A DNA stretch of 64,000 bases, taken from positions 393,848-457,847 of the forward strand of contig NW_006768808.1 of the NCBI RefSeq assembly GCF_000204055.1, given 5' to 3'. The stretch comes from Melampsora larici-populina 98AG31. Its lineage: Eukaryota; Basidiomycota; Pucciniomycetes; Pucciniales; Melampsoraceae. Under the pieces are notes generated by a model. The model was not told where the DNA came from. It ran no database searches and was given only the letters and a program-made list of their open reading frames with translations. Of this stretch, positions 61,110 through 64,000 are shown piece by piece; position 1 is the first letter of the stretch, and the number at the start of each line of letters is the position of its first letter. Made by a program: the position numbers and the translations under genes.

Positions 61110-61134
61110 CTTAACCCGACGATTGGAGATGCTC
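61110..61134 (-). repeat. Harbinger right terminal inverted repeat
   Basis: Reverse complement begins GAGCATCTCCAATCGT and continues CGGGTTAA, matching the left end. Confidence 0.9.
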
Positions 61135-61137
61135 TAA

Positions 61138-61699
61138 GGATCTCCAAACTCTCAATTCCCCTCTCACAAGAAACTAATCCACTTTCATTGTATTTGTTTC
61201 CTTTTTATTGTTTCTCTGAATAGATCAAATCTTTATGATTATCTTTCAACTTGTTCTAAATATACAATACTACACGACAATTATCTCCAACTAAAAAGCT
61301 CAATCTAAATTAAACTCAAAACTCTCATCAAAAAGGAAGGAGGTATAAACACATTTCTAATCCTGATCCTTTGATTATCTATGTCATTCATGATTACTTA
61401 TCTGAATCTCAAAATTGTTCATCTAAAACTATAGATTCCTTTTTGATCTTTTGTTTGATTTGAAGTTGTTGTTATAAAGTTGAGTTCCACTAGTGTAGTT
61501 ATTGTTAAAGGTACAAGATTTCTCCTTCTATTTCACTATTAAGATTGCCATCAAGTTTCACTTACATAAAATGTTATTGTTAAAGACATAAAAAATTTAA
61601 GTTCTTTCCCAAATAAAGAGAGATCCTACCTGTTCACCACAAAAGGTAACATATTTGGATTGGCATGTCACAAAGTCGGTTGCTTCTTTTTTGGCTCTC
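61138..61699. other. spacer inside the split hAT element
   Basis: AT-rich sequence to the right of the Harbinger insertion, with no recognisable reading frame. It should correspond to hAT interior or an intron, now decayed. Confidence 0.35.
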
Positions 61700-62415
61700 T
61701 TTGAATGCTTGATCCTAAACAAAAACTGACACACTCCTCTCAGATTGATTGGGTCAGCAAAAAGATTGCCAGATCACATTCTTGTCTGCAAGAATTCCAA
61801 GGAATTGTTAAGGACTCTGGATTGAGCTATAAAACACCAATTGCTGGCTATGGCATTCACTGGAAGGTTATATATGATTCACACATCTGAATGTGTGCAG
61901 CACAAGACTCAGAGGCAAGTTTATCACCTTTTTATCAACTTACATATATTGATCTGGTAAATTCATTGGTTTGAGTGTCACTCACAGATAGTTGACAAGA
62001 TGTGAAGCAATGATTGCAAATTGACTCAGTACTTCAAAGGCACCCTTATCCATGCTGATGAATGGGAGGCCATCAAGGCCCTCAATTTGATATTAGAGGT
62101 TATTGTTTCTATTTGTAATCACAGAGCTTCTACTGAAACCATAAAATGATTTATCTTTGTCTCTTATTTTGCATGTGATAGATCATTTCAATAGGTATCA
62201 AACATATGGAGGGTGACTTCCTGTCAGGTGCCATTGTCTTGGTCAAATACAATCAAATCAAGAGATCTCTTGCTAAATCTCAGAAGAAGACACCTTTCAT
62301 CCCACTCAAGGATATGATTAATGTAATGCAAGATCAGCTGGAAACATACCTCACAGAGGCTTTAGAGTGTGACACTTTAGTCTTTTTGACTATACTACAC
62401 CCTTGATATTGGCTA

Positions 62416-63013
62416 CAGTCAAACCTGTGCAATTGCATACCCGCGCAACTGCATAATCTGCCATTTTGCATAGACCAGGACTTCCCCCAACTTGCTGCAG
62501 GCTAAAATTTGAGTTTACAGTTGAACCTGCGCAGCTGCATACCCACGCAGCTGCATAACCCACGATAATGCATAGAAAAATTCCTCAATCTTGATGCTGT
62601 TTACCGCCAAATTTGACAACAGGATTGCATAACCCGTCAAAATGCATAGGAAAAGTCTTCCACCCAAATTATGTGATTGCACAGGTTCAACTGAATTGCA
62701 TAATTATGTCAAAAATGATAATTCATAGTTAAAAATCCAAAAAACCCGGGTCTTGAAAGCCTAATTGCATATCTTTTAGGCCAAATACAGGATAAGAATG
62801 CACTTAAGTATACATAAACCTTTAGCCCTGGGTCTTGAATCCTAACCCTAGCCTGTGAAAATGCATAATGTTATGTAATTTGACCTATTTCTGCATTTAT
62901 GCATAACTTTATGCATTTTGACCCATCCTGTATTTTACCTCACTTTGTATAACCCATGAAATTGCATAGGCCAGATGTTCCCCCCAAATTATGCAATTGC
63001 GCGGGTTTGACTG
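62416..63013. mobile_element. outer pogo/Tigger-like MITE (598 bp)
   Basis: Starts CAGTCAAACCTGTGCAATTGC and ends in the reverse complement of CAGTCAAACCCGCGCAATTG. TA lies at 62414-62415 and 63014-63015. It sits inside the hAT transposase and contains a second, smaller element of the same family. It has only GCATAA-rich non-coding interior. Confidence 0.85.
62518..62693. mobile_element. inner 176-bp pogo/Tigger-like MITE
   Basis: Starts CAGTTGAACCTGCGCAGCTGC and ends in GCACAGGTTCAACTG. TA precedes it; AA follows (one changed base). Its interior (for example CAATCTTGATGCTGTTTACC and CTTCCACCCAAATTATG) is the reverse complement of the element at 43107-43282, and both are 176 bases. Confidence 0.85.
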
Positions 63014-63240
63014 TAGCTTTTTTTCAAAGAAAATATCCGGAACACAAGGAACAAGCAAACTCATTGATCAAGTTGGCCTTTGGATCAGCGCTGAAGGATT
63101 GGCCAGTACCAGACTCTACCCCAGCGCAAGGAGACAAAATTGATCAGCTGCTGCAGACCATACCAATGATGATTTTGACAAGTTTACTGCTAGTTTGAAC
63201 CAGAACAACTAATATTCCCTACTTCTGATGTGTGATGAAT

Positions 63241-63351
63241 AGATTGTTTAGCTGTAGAGATTGATAAAATAAGCTTTTTGTCATGTAAATGTTGTTAAAT
63301 GTGGTAAGCCCAAAAGTTGAAATTCACACCGTTTTCTTTGATACCTTATAA
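63241..63351. other. spacer ending in a 9-bp target duplication
   Basis: End of the hAT remnant and flank of the next element. ACCTTATAA at 63343-63351 is the left copy of the target duplication. Confidence 0.6.
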
Positions 63352-63915
63352 CAAACTTATCAAAGTCCCTTGCCAAAGGCCCAAGGCTTGAGCAAGGGAA
63401 TTACCGCTAAAAAGAAAATCATGGCCTGAGAAGTAGCCTGTATTGGCTCAAAAAGCTCTACATTGGTTTATTTTTTTTATCCCACAAGAAACAATATTTG
63501 ATGCAAAATAAAAAGATAATATTAAGATCTCATTACATATGCTCCAATTGCAAGGTCCTTTGTATCTTTCTGGGAACTTGCACTTTTGAGTGATTGAAGA
63601 TTGATCAATTTCACCAAATACAGGCTCCAAGCGGGCTAACGGGTCAGAAAAAGTAAAAAGGACATGTTTTTTAACACCCACTAGCAGGTGCTCTAGACAA
63701 GATATGGTGGAGCTTGCAGTTGCAATCTATGTAATGGACGTTTTTGGTACTACTTTTATTTTGCTTCAAGCCTTGTTTATTTACAAACAAAACAGGTATA
63801 TTGAAGTAGCAATATTTGAGCCAATACAGGCTACTTCTCAGGCCACAATTTTCTTTTTAGCAGTAAGTCCCTTGCTCAAGCCTTGGGCCTTTGGCGAGGG
63901 ACCTTGATAAGTTTG
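63352..63915. mobile_element. 564-bp MULE-type (Mutator-like) MITE
   Basis: Long inverted repeats, about 102 bases each, start CAAACTTATCAA(A/G)GTCCC and carry GCCAAAGGCCCAAGGCTTGA and GGCCTGAGAAGTAGCCTGTA in both arms. A perfect 9-bp direct repeat, ACCTTATAA, flanks it (63343-63351 and 63916-63924). Long arms and a 9-bp duplication define Mutator-like elements. The interior has no transposase, so the element is non-autonomous. The arms are >90% alike, so it is fairly young. Confidence 0.92.
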
Positions 63916-63924
63916 ACCTTATAA

Positions 63925-64000
63925 ATGTTTTACAACTACTCCGTCACTAGTGATTTGAAGTTTTTACATCATGAAATGGAATGCACTGTGCACTGATTGA
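63925..64000. other. window end, nothing recognised
   Basis: Too short to interpret. Confidence 0.3.

Larger units (their letters stand above)
57940..61134. mobile_element. complete PIF/Harbinger transposon
   Basis: Ends in inverted repeats GAGCATCTCCAATCGT then (T)GGGTTAA, about 25 bases, flanked by a perfect TAA duplication (57937-57939 and 61135-61137). TWA duplication is the superfamily's signature. It carries both proteins such elements need, in converging orientation: a DDE transposase (plus) and a Myb/SANT-like protein (minus), each with an open spliced frame. A 100-N gap (58039-58138) hides part of the left subterminal region and perhaps the transposase start, so the true length is not known exactly. 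Candidate autonomous element. Confidence 0.93.
61700..63240 (+). pseudogene. hAT transposase, central/C-terminal half, split by a nested MITE
   Basis: Reading frames before and after the MITE pair match hAT transposases: CLQEFQGIVKDSGLSYKTPI ... IHWKVIYDSH (about 61790-61885), FKGTLIHADEWEAIKALNLI with an intron, then LKDMINVMQDQLETYLTEAL and CDTLVFLTILHP up to 62406. After the insertion it resumes AFFQRKYPEHKEQANSLIKL. Deleting 62416-63013 and one TA copy puts the two sides in one frame, apart from a stop codon at 62404. This is probably the far half of the hAT at 56.6-57.8 kb. Confidence 0.65.

Noticed and set aside
1..64000. bacterial-type systems (CRISPR arrays, operons, defence loci)
   Set aside because: No regularly spaced direct repeats with unique spacers were seen, and the intron-rich genes show this is eukaryotic nuclear DNA.

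Overview
The window looks like nuclear DNA of a basidiomycete, most likely a rust fungus (Pucciniales). The evidence is an AT-rich, repeat-dense sequence, genes split by many short GT-AG introns (about 50-110 bases) into small exons (down to 15-30 bases), and transposon families typical of rust genomes. I predicted every exon by eye from splice signals, phase continuity and remembered family conservation; I ran no alignment.

Layout, left to right. 0-3 kb holds a 267-bp hAT-like MITE and one unrecognised ORF. 3.2-11 kb is a gene block on the minus strand: a MAPEG/MGST3-type glutathione transferase, a small secreted protein, and a four-finger C2H2 transcription factor. 11-17.5 kb is repeat-rich: a LINE tail, a foldback MITE, a dead Tc1/mariner-type transposase split by a (TATAC)n palindromic satellite, a hAT transposase tail, a 75-78-bp repeat field and a 40-bp minisatellite. 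18.2-27.2 kb holds STRAP (WD40, minus), an orphan 81-residue gene (plus), the fatty-acid elongation dehydratase PHS1/HACD (minus) and, divergent from it, a tentative small Cys-rich gene. 27.2-33.3 kb is gene-poor and includes a 1.1-kb inverted-repeat element enclosing a LINE tail. 33.3-38.8 kb holds a Ser-rich unknown gene (plus) and a 17-exon GH47 alpha-mannosidase (minus). 39-44.5 kb is transposon-derived: a decayed basidiomycete transposase-like gene, a 176-bp TA-flanked MITE and a 483-bp Harbinger-like MITE. 45.2-55.3 kb holds a secreted protein with two DPBB domains (minus), a SET5-like lysine methyltransferase (plus) and a single-pass membrane SH3 protein (plus). 56.6-64 kb is a nested transposon complex: a hAT element split by an apparently intact PIF/Harbinger transposon (3.2 kb, TAA target duplication, both proteins open, one 100-N assembly gap), split again by a TA-flanked MITE that itself carries a second MITE, followed by a MULE-type MITE with a perfect 9-bp target duplication.

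The host genes are housekeeping or secretory functions and form no operon-like pathway. GH47, the DPBB protein and the small secreted protein enter the secretory route; PHS1 and the MAPEG protein are ER or other internal membrane enzymes; SET5 and the C2H2 factor are nuclear. The most distinctive biology is the layered transposon archaeology at the right end, the micro-exons, and several orphan small genes.
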